Source: Lachnospiraceae bacterium (GTDB lineage: Bacteria > Bacillota > Clostridia > Lachnospirales > Lachnospiraceae). Taken from it: a stretch of DNA of 8,137 nucleotides. Below, piece after piece: positions 1 through 7,217 of the stretch (position 1 is the stretch's first letter; each line of letters opens with the position of its first letter). Both the position numbers and the translations under genes were made by a program. The stretch covers positions 1 to 8,137 of the forward strand of contig JAILFQ010000284.1 in NCBI GenBank assembly GCA_024697505.1, in the 5' to 3' direction. Below the pieces are notes generated by a model. The model did no database searches and had not been told where the DNA came from. It saw only the letters and a program-made list of their open reading frames with translations.

Positions 1-230
1 TGGATGTCGGTGCGATCGAGTTTATCCATAAGCAGCTTGTTGCTCAAAGAGATGCCGGAAGAGGAGTTCTTCTTGTATCATTTGAGCTTGACGAGGTTAT
101 GGATGTATCCGACAGAATACTTGTTATGTATGAAGGCGAAATAGTGGGCGAGTTTGATCCAAAGAAGACAAGCCAAAATGAACTTGGCCTTTACATGGCA
201 GGAGCCAAAAGAGACGAGGTGGGGGCATGA
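1..230 (+). CDS. ABC transporter ATP-binding protein, nucleoside-type importer, C-terminal fragment
   Basis: This is the last ~76 codons of an ABC ATPase whose start lies before the window. The reading frame begins at base 3 and opens with DVGAIEFIH, the stretch that follows the 'PTRGL' region after Walker B in sugar/nucleoside importers of the RbsA/YufO type. [18 protein letters not shown] matches the H-loop region, although Phe-Glu stands where many ABC ATPases have the switch histidine; a Glu-containing 'SxELDE' version is usual in the degenerate second ATPase domain of these double-domain proteins. The protein would act on the cytoplasmic face and power import through the two permeases that follow. 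Its stop overlaps the next gene's start as ATGA, so the genes are translationally coupled. The substrate (purine or other nucleosides) is inferred from the permeases, not shown directly. No Walker A or signature motif falls inside the window. Confidence 0.9.
   Translation, partial: DVGAIEFIHKQLVAQRDAGRGVLLVSFELDEVMDVSDRILVMYEGEIVGEFDPKKTSQNELGLYMAGAKRDEVGA
216..225 (+). promoter_or_regulatory. Shine-Dalgarno site for first permease
   Basis: GAGGTGGGGG lies inside the last codons of the ATPase gene, with the GAGGT core ending 6 bases before the ATG at 227. It supports that start and coupled translation across the ATGA overlap. Confidence 0.7.
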
Positions 231-1501
231 ACAAAAAATCATTTTGGAAAAACGATGGAGTGCAGTCCTTTATAATGTCCCTGGTATGTATAATCATCGG
301 ACTTTTAATCGGCTTTATAGCACTTCTTATAATTAATCCGGCAGGAGCTTTTTCTGCCATAGGAGCGGTAATTAAGAATTTCTTCAATTATTCTTCCTCC
401 GGAGCAAGAATAAAGTACTTCGGAAACACTTTGGTACAGACGGCGCCGCTTATAATGTGTTCCCTTTCCGTACTTTTTGCCTATAAGGTGGGGCTTTTCA
501 ACATTGGCGTTGCAGGCCAGTATGTGGCAGGTGCCTGCGCTTGTCTTTATGCCGCTCTTGCATGGAACTGGAACTGGTTCTTCTGTATGTTGTTTGCAGT
601 TGCGGCGGGAGCGCTCCTCGGAGCGGTGTCCGGTATCCTTAAGGCATACAGAAACGTTAACGAAGTTATCTCCGGAATTATGCTTAACTGGATAGCGCTT
701 TATACAACAAATATGTTGCTTTCAAACGTAAAGGAAGTGGCAAGCCCTTATACTTATAAGCTTGCACAAAAAGGACAGGCGGCAATTCTTCCTCAGCTTG
801 GGCTTGATAATATCTTTAACAAAAACAAATATGTGGGAATCGCGCTTCTTATTGCCATAGCAAGTGCAGTAATAGTTTGGGTCATTCTTTCGAAGACCAA
901 ATTCGGATACGAGCTTAAAGCAACAGGATTTAATAAAAATGCGGCTAAATATGCCGGCATGGCGGAAAAGAAGAATATAATCGTTTCTCTTGCAATAAGC
1001 GGAATGCTTGCAGGTCTTGGTGCGTCATTACTTTTCCAGACAGGTTTTGAAGAGTGGTCCTGTACCCAGTCTTCCGTACCTGCAATGGGCTTTAACGGAA
1101 TTGCGGCAGCCTTCCTTGGCGGCCTTAATCCTATAGGAACTCTTTTCTCGTCTTACTTTATACAGCATATTACATCCGGCGGCGCACATGTAGACAAGAC
1201 TATGTACTCCGCTCAGACTTCAGACCTTATTTCTGCGATCATTGTTTACCTTTGCGGTTTTGTCGGTTTCTTTAAATATCTTATGAATAAGATAGTTTCC
1301 GGCAAAAAAGACAAAATGGTAAAAGAGGATGTAAAGGAAAAAGCGAAAAAGGAAGCAAAAGAGGAAGTGAAGGAAGAAGCTTCACCGGTACAGGACGCGG
1401 ATATTGTGGAACCGGAAGAAGGGGAAAGTACAGTTTTTGAAGAAAATGAGGCCCTTGAAGAAACCGAAGGTCTTGAAAATGAAGAAGGGGGTGAGAGATA
1501 A
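227..1501 (+). CDS. ABC transporter permease, YufP/NupP-like (BPD_transp_2), with charged C-terminal tail
   Basis: A 424-residue integral membrane permease of the branched-chain amino acid/ribose/nucleoside importer superfamily. Hydrophobic segments run from about residue 14 to 355. [12 protein letters not shown] near residue 95 and the cytoplasmic coupling stretch [11 protein letters not shown] near 235 are family hallmarks, and [19 protein letters not shown] near 290 is the conserved late-helix motif. With the next gene it should form the heterodimeric channel of a BmpA-type nucleoside importer (B. subtilis YufNOPQ, now NupNOPQ). The substrate is inferred by family. From about residue 359 the protein continues into a ~65-residue hydrophilic tail, first Lys/Glu mixed and then strongly acidic. 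Most family members end soon after the last helix, so this tail is unusual. The start is fixed by a strong Shine-Dalgarno site and the ATGA overlap with the ATPase. The stop overlaps the next start by one base (TAATG). Confidence 0.93.
   Translation: MNKKSFWKNDGVQSFIMSLVCIIIGLLIGFIALLIINPAGAFSAIGAVIKNFFNYSSSGARIKYFGNTLVQTAPLIMCSLSVLFAYKVGLFNIGVAGQYVAGACACLYAALAWNWNWFFCMLFAVAAGALLGAVSGILKAYRNVNEVISGIMLNWIALYTTNMLLSNVKEVASPYTYKLAQKGQAAILPQLGLDNIFNKNKYVGIALLIAIASAVIVWVILSKTKFGYELKATGFNKNAAKYAGMAEKKNIIVSLAISGMLAGLGASLLFQTGFEEWSCTQSSVPAMGFNGIAAAFLGGLNPIGTLFSSYFIQHITSGGAHVDKTMYSAQTSDLISAIIVYLCGFVGFFKYLMNKIVSGKKDKMVKEDVKEKAKKEAKEEVKEEASPVQDADIVEPEEGESTVFEENEALEETEGLENEEGGER
1486..1495 (+). promoter_or_regulatory. 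Shine-Dalgarno site for second permease
   Basis: AGGGGGTGAG sits 5 bases before the ATG at 1501 and at the same time encodes the final Gly-Gly-Glu of the first permease. It settles the start of the second permease and indicates coupled translation. Confidence 0.75.
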
Positions 1502-2442
1502 TGCTTATACTTATTCAATATACCGTACTTTTTGCATCTATCCTCCTTTTGGTGGCTCTCGGCGGTTGCTTCTCCGAGCATTCCGGCGTTATAAACCTTG
1601 GTCTTGAAGGAGAAATGGTTATGGGTGCTCTTGGCGGCGCTCTTACAATGAAGTTTTTACCGGACGGCACACCGGCAGTGGTTATGGTCTTAACGGTAAT
1701 GGCGGTAAGTCTTCTTGTTGGTATGCTTTACTCATCATTATTGGCTTTTGCGGCCATTAATCTTAAAGCAGACCAGACAATTGTAGGAACCGCAATGAAT
1801 ATGCTTGGTACTGCTCTTGCAACGGTTATGGTTAAGGCAATCAACATTTCCGAGAGCGTAGACAATGTTTCTTCAGAAATAGAATATGTGGACCAGAAGA
1901 AGAACTTAATAGTCAATATAGGAAAGTTTGAATTCAGCTGGTTTATGCTTGTTGCAGTGATCGCACTTGTTGTCTCCTACATAGTTTTGTATAAGACAAG
2001 ATTTGGATTAAGGCTTATTGCCTGCGGAGAACACCCACAGGCAGCAGATTCCGTCGGTATAAATGTTTACAAGATGCGCTGGGCCGGAGTTCTTATTTCC
2101 GGAATGCTTGGCGGACTCGGCGGAATATGTTATATTACTTCGGGCGTTAGCTCCTGGAAATTTGAATACGGTGTTGCAGGCTTCGGTTTCCTTTCTCTTG
2201 CCGTAATGATATTCGGCCAGTGGAAGCCTCACAGAATAGCTCTTGCAGCTTTGCTTTTCGGCCTTTTAAGAGCACTTTCCAATGTATATGCAGGTTTTGA
2301 CTTCCTTGTAAGTCTTAACATTCCAAGCGGCGTTTATAATATGCTTCCGTATATTATTTCCCTTGCGGTACTTGCATTTACATCCAAGAATTCGCATGCC
2401 CCTAAGGCTGAAGGTATACCGTACGACAAAGGACAAAGATAA
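1501..2442 (+). CDS. ABC transporter permease, YufQ/NupQ-like (BPD_transp_2)
   Basis: A 313-residue membrane permease, the usual second subunit of nucleoside-type importers and of normal length for the family. HSGVINLGLEGEMVMGA at about residues 27-43 is the diagnostic NLGxEGxM motif of the YufQ branch. GEHPQAADSVGINVYKMRW near residue 176 is the cytoplasmic coupling loop contacting the ATPase, followed by the glycine-rich helix GVLISGMLGGLGGICY. It would pair with the preceding permease to form the translocation path in the cytoplasmic membrane. The start overlaps the previous stop by one base. The protein ends in a short hydrophilic tail and lacks the long acidic extension of its partner. 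The gene closes the importer operon; tex follows after a ~50-base gap without a clear terminator. Confidence 0.94.
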   Translation: MLILIQYTVLFASILLLVALGGCFSEHSGVINLGLEGEMVMGALGGALTMKFLPDGTPAVVMVLTVMAVSLLVGMLYSSLLAFAAINLKADQTIVGTAMNMLGTALATVMVKAINISESVDNVSSEIEYVDQKKNLIVNIGKFEFSWFMLVAVIALVVSYIVLYKTRFGLRLIACGEHPQAADSVGINVYKMRWAGVLISGMLGGLGGICYITSGVSSWKFEYGVAGFGFLSLAVMIFGQWKPHRIALAALLFGLLRALSNVYAGFDFLVSLNIPSGVYNMLPYIISLAVLAFTSKNSHAPKAEGIPYDKGQR

Positions 2443-2466
2443 AATCTATAAATTAAGAAAAGGATA

Positions 2467-2480
2467 TGCCCGTTTGGGCA
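2467..2480 (+). other. Small hairpin in the tex leader
   Basis: TGCCC-GTTT-GGGCA can form a perfect 5-bp stem with a 4-base loop. It lies between the importer stop and the likely tex start, directly before the tex Shine-Dalgarno site. It is not followed by a T-tract, so it does not look like a terminator. A role in tex translation or mRNA end protection is possible but unproven. Confidence 0.35.
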
Positions 2481-2484
2481 AAGG
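2481..2484 (+). promoter_or_regulatory. Shine-Dalgarno site choosing the tex start
   Basis: AAGG lies 8 bases before the ATG at 2493. The upstream in-frame ATG at 2466 has AAAAGGA only 1-2 bases away, too close for good initiation. Together with the family N-terminus (Met-Asp-Ile-Leu...) this favours 2493. Confidence 0.55.
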
Positions 2485-2492
2485 TTATTTTA

Positions 2493-4880
2493 ATGGACAT
2501 TTTAAAGCAACTTACAAGCGAACTCGGTGTTAGATACGAACAGGTGGCAGCAGCCGTAAAACTCATAGATGAAGGGAACACAATTCCTTTCATTGCCCGT
2601 TACAGAAAAGAGGCAACCGGTGCTCTTAATGATGAAGTTTTAAGAAATCTCGATGAAAGACTTATCTACCTCAGAAATCTTGAGGAGAAGAAAGCTCAGG
2701 TTCTTTCCAGCATTGAGGAACAAGGCAAGCTTACCGAAGAACTTAAAAAGCAGATAGAAGAAGCTGCCACAATAGTTACTCTTGACGATTTATATCGTCC
2801 TTACAGACCTAAAAGAAGAACAAGAGCAACAATTGCGGTTGAAAAAGGTCTGCAGCCTCTTGCGGATATCATTTACGCCCAGGAAACAGAACTTTCCCTT
2901 GCAGAACTTGCAAAGGAATATGTAAATCCTGAAAAGGAAGTTGCAAATGAGGAAGATGCCATAAACGGTGCATTAGATATTATTGCGGAGAAAATTTCCG
3001 ATGAGGCGGATTACAGAACTTATATACGTGAGGTAACGATGGAAGAGGGAAGCCTTACATCCTCCGCGAAGGACGATAAGGCTGAGAGCGTATACGAGAT
3101 GTACTACGACTTTTCCGAAAAACTTTCCACGATTCCGGGCCACAGGATCCTTGCCGTAAACAGAGGCGAGAGTGAAAAAGTGCTTACTGTTAAGGTGCTT
3201 GCTCCGGAAGATAAAATATTGCGTTATCTTGAAAAGAAGATAATCATTAAAGACGGAACAGAAATATGCGAAGCTTTAACGAGAACTGTTTTGGACAGTT
3301 ACGAAAGACTTATTGCCCCTGCGATTGAGCGTGAGGTTAGAAATATTCTTACAGAAAGAGCGGAAGAGGGAGCTATTAAGGTCTTTGGAGAAAACTTAAA
3401 GCAGCTTCTTATGCAGCCGCCTATTATGGGGCATACAGTACTTGGCTGGGACCCGGGCTTCAGAACAGGTTGTAAACTGGCTGTTGTTGACGCAACAGGC
3501 AAAGTCCTTGCAACAGCTGTTGTATTTGCTACACTTCCTCAAATGGGAAGAATGGAAGAAGCAAAGAAGATTGTTAAAACACTTATATTAAAGTATCGTG
3601 TAACCCTTATTTCTGTCGGTAACGGTACGGCTTCCAGAGAGTCCGAACAGTTTATTGCAGAGCTCTTAAAAGAGATGAATGTTCCTACAAAGTATGTTAT
3701 TACCAGTGAGGCGGGGGCTTCCGTTTATTCCGCAAGTAAGCTTGCAACAGAAGAATTCCCTACATTTGATGTGGCACAAAGAAGTGCTGTATCTATTGCC
3801 AGAAGATTGCAGGACCCTCTTGCCGAACTTGTAAAAATAGAGCCTAAGGCTATTGGTGTTGGCCAGTACCAGCATGACATGAACCAGAAAAAACTTGACG
3901 AAACTCTTACCGGAGTTGTTGAGGACTGCGTTAACAAGGTGGGCGTGGATTTAAATACCGCATCTCCTGCTCTTCTTGAATATGTTTCCGGTATTTCCAA
4001 GGTAATAGCAAAGAATATTGTTACCTACAGGGAAGAAAACGGAAAATTCAAAACAAGAGAAGAGCTTAAAAAGGTTGCAAAACTTGGCCCGAAGGCATAC
4101 GAGCAGTGTGCCGGTTTCCTCAGGATCGTGGACGGCACCAACCCTCTTGACGCAACAAGCGTGCATCCTGAGTCTTACGAAGCCGCAACAAATCTTCTTA
4201 ATAAGCTGGGTTTCTCTCCCGAGTCTGTAAAGGAACTTCAGGAAAAGCAGAGAAAAGCCGTTAAGGAAGCAAAGCAGGCTGAAAAAGAAGCTAAAGCTGC
4301 CCTTGAAAAACAGGAGCGCAAAAACGTTAAGAAAGAAAAGACCATTCAGATAAAGAATACAAATTCTGTTTTCGGACAGGCTCTCGCAAATGCTTTTGCA
4401 AAAGGTGGCGCTCCGGTTGCGGAAACTGTTTCCGCCCCTGCAGAACAGGTTGTGCTTAAGAAGGCTGCCGGTGCAGAAGACCTTTCTCAGATTTCCGCTC
4501 TTATTAAGAATAAGGATGAAGTTGCAAAGGAACTGGGAATCGGAACTCTTACACTTACAGATATCATTAAGGAACTTGAAAAGCCGGGCAGAGACCCAAG
4601 AGATGAAATGCCAAAGCCTATTCTTCGTACAGATGTACTTGGAATGGAAGATCTTAAGGAAGGTATGATCCTTAAAGGAACCGTAAGAAACGTTATAGAT
4701 TTTGGCGTTTTTGTGGATATAGGTGTTCATCAGGATGGCCTTGTTCACATATCCCAGATTACAAACAAGAAGTTTATTAAGCATCCTCTTGAAGCTGTAA
4801 GTGTTGGAGATATTGTGGAAGTAAAGGTATTAAGCGTAGATGTTCCAAAGAAGCGTATACAGCTTTCCATGATAATATGA
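2493..4880 (+). CDS. tex: Tex family RNA-binding, transcription-associated protein with internal insertion
   Basis: Tex is a cytoplasmic nucleic-acid-binding protein related to eukaryotic Spt6, linked to transcription and RNA metabolism. From the chosen ATG it has 795 residues, numbered from there. The N-terminal helical region carries the hallmark GNTIPFIARYRKE (28-40). A YqgF/RNase H-like domain begins near 313 (HTVLGWDPGFRTGCKLAVV). Helix-hairpin-helix repeats follow at about 483-545 (DLNTASPALLEYVSGI, KLGPKAYEQCAGFLRI). KPGRDPRDEMPKPILRTDVL introduces the C-terminal S1 domain at about 723-794 (GTVRNVIDFGVFVDIG, DGLVHISQI). Between the HhH and S1 parts lies a ~85-residue Lys/Glu/Ala-rich stretch (about 580-665) that I do not recall from typical ~720-residue members. 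An alternative ATG at 2466 would add nine residues (MPVWAKVIL), but its Shine-Dalgarno spacing is poor. The neighbours give no clear functional link, and promoter position is not evident. Confidence 0.95.
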   Translation: MDILKQLTSELGVRYEQVAAAVKLIDEGNTIPFIARYRKEATGALNDEVLRNLDERLIYLRNLEEKKAQVLSSIEEQGKLTEELKKQIEEAATIVTLDDLYRPYRPKRRTRATIAVEKGLQPLADIIYAQETELSLAELAKEYVNPEKEVANEEDAINGALDIIAEKISDEADYRTYIREVTMEEGSLTSSAKDDKAESVYEMYYDFSEKLSTIPGHRILAVNRGESEKVLTVKVLAPEDKILRYLEKKIIIKDGTEICEALTRTVLDSYERLIAPAIEREVRNILTERAEEGAIKVFGENLKQLLMQPPIMGHTVLGWDPGFRTGCKLAVVDATGKVLATAVVFATLPQMGRMEEAKKIVKTLILKYRVTLISVGNGTASRESEQFIAELLKEMNVPTKYVITSEAGASVYSASKLATEEFPTFDVAQRSAVSIARRLQDPLAELVKIEPKAIGVGQYQHDMNQKKLDETLTGVVEDCVNKVGVDLNTASPALLEYVSGISKVIAKNIVTYREENGKFKTREELKKVAKLGPKAYEQCAGFLRIVDGTNPLDATSVHPESYEAATNLLNKLGFSPESVKELQEKQRKAVKEAKQAEKEAKAALEKQERKNVKKEKTIQIKNTNSVFGQALANAFAKGGAPVAETVSAPAEQVVLKKAAGAEDLSQISALIKNKDEVAKELGIGTLTLTDIIKELEKPGRDPRDEMPKPILRTDVLGMEDLKEGMILKGTVRNVIDFGVFVDIGVHQDGLVHISQITNKKFIKHPLEAVSVGDIVEVKVLSVDVPKKRIQLSMII

Positions 4881-4904
4881 TCGAAAAAGGAAGGATAACA
4901 CCAA

Positions 4905-5555
4905 ATGATACAATTCGATGTTAAGATTAAACCAAAATATTTGTTTGACTTTTCATTTTGGCACCAGTATAGTGGCTTTTACGGAATAATAAATGTTTTT
5001 ATTACCGTTGCCGCAATTGCGCTTTTAATATCCGGTGCGGGAAAGGGCTCGGTACAGACACTGGTGGCACTTATTGTGCTTGCATGCCTTTTCTCTGTTA
5101 TCCAGCCTGTTTGGATTTTTATAAAGGCCTTAATGAGATATAAGATTACACCGCTTTTTCATAATCCTATCACTTATACCTTCAGCAGAGAAAAGATCGT
5201 TTCCGCTCAGGGCGACCAGACTGCGGAAGTTACATGGGATGCTCTTATTTTCATAAGAGAAACGCCTATGGTCATTGCTCTTTATTTTAACCGGACAAGT
5301 GCGGTATTAATTCCTAAGAAAGAAATAGGAGATAAAGTTTTAGATCTTAAGAAACTCATTTGCGAACTTGCCGATCCGCACGTTGCAAGAAGGCTTAAAG
5401 GTGTGTCTAAGTTTATAGATACAGACCTTCCTGTACAGGATACAAAGAAAACCGCTTTTAACGGAAAGGAAGAAACTTATACCGAAGAAGCAGAAGTTTC
5501 TGCACAGGAAGAAACCGCAGAAGCGGCAAATGATAACGAAGAAGCAGGTGAATAA
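4905..5555 (+). CDS. Membrane protein with YcxB-like C-terminal domain and acidic tail
   Basis: A 216-residue protein with two predicted membrane helices at about residues 27-45 and 51-76, joined by a very short Gly/Lys turn, so both ends probably lie in the cytoplasm. Residues ~90-165 match the pattern of the YcxB-like domain: NPITYTFSREKIVSAQG, a central tryptophan (TWDALIFIRET), and a hydrophobic strand followed by VLIPKKEI. The function of this family is not established. From about residue 172 the protein becomes hydrophilic, with a Glu/Ala/Thr-rich acidic tail that is probably disordered and has no family counterpart I know. AGGAAGGA lies 9 bases before the ATG and supports the start. 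The tail overlaps the start of tsaE, so the two are co-transcribed and probably translationally coupled. I see no role that ties it to tRNA modification. Confidence 0.8.
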   Translation: MIQFDVKIKPKYLFDFSFWHQYSGFYGIINVFITVAAIALLISGAGKGSVQTLVALIVLACLFSVIQPVWIFIKALMRYKITPLFHNPITYTFSREKIVSAQGDQTAEVTWDALIFIRETPMVIALYFNRTSAVLIPKKEIGDKVLDLKKLICELADPHVARRLKGVSKFIDTDLPVQDTKKTAFNGKEETYTEEAEVSAQEETAEAANDNEEAGE

Positions 5556-5985
5556 TATAATTAAGGAAACTTACTCATCAAAAGAAACTTTTGAATATGC
5601 AAAAGAACTTGCAAAAGAGGCGAAAGCCGGGGAAGTTTATTGTCTGAACGGCGATCTTGGTACAGGCAAAACTGTTTTTACCCAGGGCTTTGCCGCAGGA
5701 CTTTCTGTTGAAGGTCCGGTTAACAGCCCTACTTTTACTATCATGCAGGTTTACGACGACGGAAGGCTTCCTCTCTATCATTTTGACGTTTACCGTATAG
5801 GTGACGTTGAAGAAATGGATGAGATAGGCTATGAAGAATTCTTCTACGGAGACGGCGTCTGCCTGGTGGAATGGGCAAAGCTTGTGGAGGAAATACTTCC
5901 AAAAGAACGTTACGATATTACTATAGAAAAAGATTTACAAAAGGGAACGGATTACAGAAAGATAACCTTTAACAAGGTCTGTTAG
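5548..5985 (+). CDS. tsaE: tRNA t6A37 biosynthesis ATPase TsaE
   Basis: TsaE is the small ATPase that binds the TsaB-TsaD complex and drives turnover of N6-threonylcarbamoyladenosine (t6A) synthesis at position 37 of ANN-decoding tRNAs. Numbered from the GTG at 5548, the P-loop GDLGTGKT is at 35-42. It is followed by NSPTFTIMQVY, YHFDVYRI with the conserved Asp, and the family-typical LVEWA with Glu-Trp at about 108-109. Length (145 residues) is normal. Two starts are possible. ATG at 5530 gives 151 residues and a 26-base overlap with the upstream gene. GTG at 5548 gives an 8-base overlap and puts the P-loop where B. subtilis YdiB has it. Neither has a strong Shine-Dalgarno site; GAAGAAG precedes the GTG closely. 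I favour GTG with modest confidence. The position next to tsaB and rimI is the standard arrangement. Confidence 0.93.
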   Translation: MNNIIKETYSSKETFEYAKELAKEAKAGEVYCLNGDLGTGKTVFTQGFAAGLSVEGPVNSPTFTIMQVYDDGRLPLYHFDVYRIGDVEEMDEIGYEEFFYGDGVCLVEWAKLVEEILPKERYDITIEKDLQKGTDYRKITFNKVC

Positions 5986-6016
5986 TCTCCCCGGAAACAG
6001 AAACAGAGGAATTAAA

Positions 6017-6736
6017 ATGAAGATACTTGCTGTTGAAAGCTCGGGACTTGTGGCATCTGCCGCAATAGCAAACGAAACAACTTTGCTTGCCGAGTATACG
6101 GTTAATTTTAAAGCCACACATTCTCAAACCTTACTGCCAATGATAGACGAGATAGTAAGAATGATAGGCTTGGACCTTAATGAAGTGGATGCTATAGCTG
6201 TCTCGTCCGGACCGGGTTCTTACACCGGCCTCAGGATCGGTTCGGCTACTGCAAAGGGACTTGGGCTTGCTCTTAAGAAACCTATTATAGAAGTGCCTAC
6301 CACCGAGACTATAGCTGCCAATATGTACGGCTTTAGAGGAATTATATGTCCTCTTATGGATGCAAGAAGGCAGCAGGTCTACACAGGTCTTTATAAATAT
6401 GGTCCGGAGGGATTTGTGGTTGTAAAGGACCGGATGGCAACACAGATAGAAGATATTTTAAAACTTGTTAATGAAGCCGGAGAAGAAGTTGTATTTCTTG
6501 GAGACGGTGTGGAGGCATATAAAGATACGATAATCTCTCTTACAAAGGTGCCGTATTCCTTTGCTCCTCTTCATTTGTCCAAGCAACGTGCCGGTTCTCT
6601 TGCGGTACGTGCGGCTTTCCTTTTTGAAGAAGGTAAATTTGTTACCGCTGCGGAGCACAGACCGGATTATTTAAGACTTTCCCAGGCGGAAAGAGAACTT
6701 AAAGAAAAGGAAGCATCATTAAACGGGCAGGTATAA
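6017..6736 (+). CDS. tsaB: tRNA t6A37 biosynthesis protein TsaB
   Basis: TsaB is the catalytically inactive, ASKHA-fold partner of TsaD in the t6A37 threonylcarbamoyl-transferase complex. The 239-residue protein has normal length. It opens with MKILAVESSG, where Glu7 replaces the Asp more often seen in 'LAIDTS'. ATHSQTLLPMIDEIV at 33-47 and SSGPGSYTGLRIGSATAKGL from 63 are the strongest family signatures, followed by PLMDARRQQVYTGLY. AGAGGA lies 6 bases before the ATG. The gene follows tsaE after 31 bases and precedes rimI by one base, so co-expression is likely. The pathway also needs TsaC/TsaC2 and TsaD, neither of which is in this window. Confidence 0.96.
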   Translation: MKILAVESSGLVASAAIANETTLLAEYTVNFKATHSQTLLPMIDEIVRMIGLDLNEVDAIAVSSGPGSYTGLRIGSATAKGLGLALKKPIIEVPTTETIAANMYGFRGIICPLMDARRQQVYTGLYKYGPEGFVVVKDRMATQIEDILKLVNEAGEEVVFLGDGVEAYKDTIISLTKVPYSFAPLHLSKQRAGSLAVRAAFLFEEGKFVTAAEHRPDYLRLSQAERELKEKEASLNGQV

Positions 6737-6737
6737 T

Positions 6738-7217
6738 ATGGAAGAAGAGATTCTTATAACCGAAATGACAGAAGCGGATTGCGATGCGGTTACCGAAATG
6801 GAAACGACATATTTTACGGACTCCTGGGTAAGGGAGGATTTTTCCGAGGGGATCAAGGACGAAAACTTTCATTTTCTGGTGGCCAGAAGGCAAAACGAAG
6901 TTGCGGGTTATGCTGTGATCTGCTTTGCTGCGGACGAAAGCGAACTTATAAATATCTGCGTAAGAGAGGATGTAAGAAGACTCGGTATAGCAAGGAAATT
7001 ATTAAAATCCCAGTATATAACCGCCTTAAACGAGGGTGCTCTTTCCATGTACCTTGAAGTCAGAGAGAGTAATGTTAAGGCAAGGGCTTTATATATGTCC
7101 GAGGGTTTTAAAGAGATTGGCGTGAGAAAGTGGTATTATAAAAAACCGGCGGAACACGCCATAATTATGGTAAAAGATTTAAAGACTGCGCCGCCCGGCG
7201 TGGGGAATGAGGTTTAA
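6738..7217 (+). CDS. rimI: GNAT acetyltransferase, RimI-like (ribosomal protein S18-alanine N-acetyltransferase family)
   Basis: A 159-residue GNAT-fold N-acetyltransferase. The acetyl-CoA binding motif A is INICVREDVRRLGIARKLL at about 71-89, with the RRLGIA loop that binds the pyrophosphate. LEVRESNVKARALYMSEGF near 104-122 and VRKWYYKKP near 128-136 are the RimI signatures, and the glutamate of LEVR matches a family-conserved active-site region. E. coli RimI acetylates the N-terminal alanine of S18; substrates in Firmicutes are less certain. Adjacency to tsaB is a common genomic arrangement. The start lies one base after the tsaB stop, with a weak AGGT site upstream. The last ~10 residues (TAPPGVGNEV) form a short Pro/Gly tail coded by unusually GC-rich DNA. 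The stop abuts the rnz start as TAAATG. Confidence 0.92.
   Translation: MEEEILITEMTEADCDAVTEMETTYFTDSWVREDFSEGIKDENFHFLVARRQNEVAGYAVICFAADESELINICVREDVRRLGIARKLLKSQYITALNEGALSMYLEVRESNVKARALYMSEGFKEIGVRKWYYKKPAEHAIIMVKDLKTAPPGVGNEV
7187..7202 (+). other. GC-rich hairpin before rnz
   Basis: CGCC-GCCC-GGCG forms a 4-bp GC stem, extendable by two G-U pairs, in an otherwise AT-rich stretch. It lies inside the 3' end of rimI, upstream of the GAGG Shine-Dalgarno site (7209-7212) for rnz. There is no T-tract after it, so it is not a standard terminator. Any regulatory effect is speculative. Confidence 0.3.

Noticed and set aside
1246..1581. Ser-rich 111-codon minus-strand frame at the permease junction
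   Set aside because: The serine/phenylalanine richness is the complement of the Lys/Glu codons of the permease tail; it is not an independent gene.
3951..4784. 277-codon open frame on the minus strand inside tex
   Set aside because: It is fully antisense to well-conserved Tex domains, is Cys/Phe-rich without any family motif, and is explained by the codon bias of the + strand gene.
7187..7202. GC-rich hairpin considered as an intrinsic terminator between rimI and rnz
   Set aside because: There is no T-tract, it lies within the rimI coding sequence, and rnz follows immediately with its own ribosome binding site.
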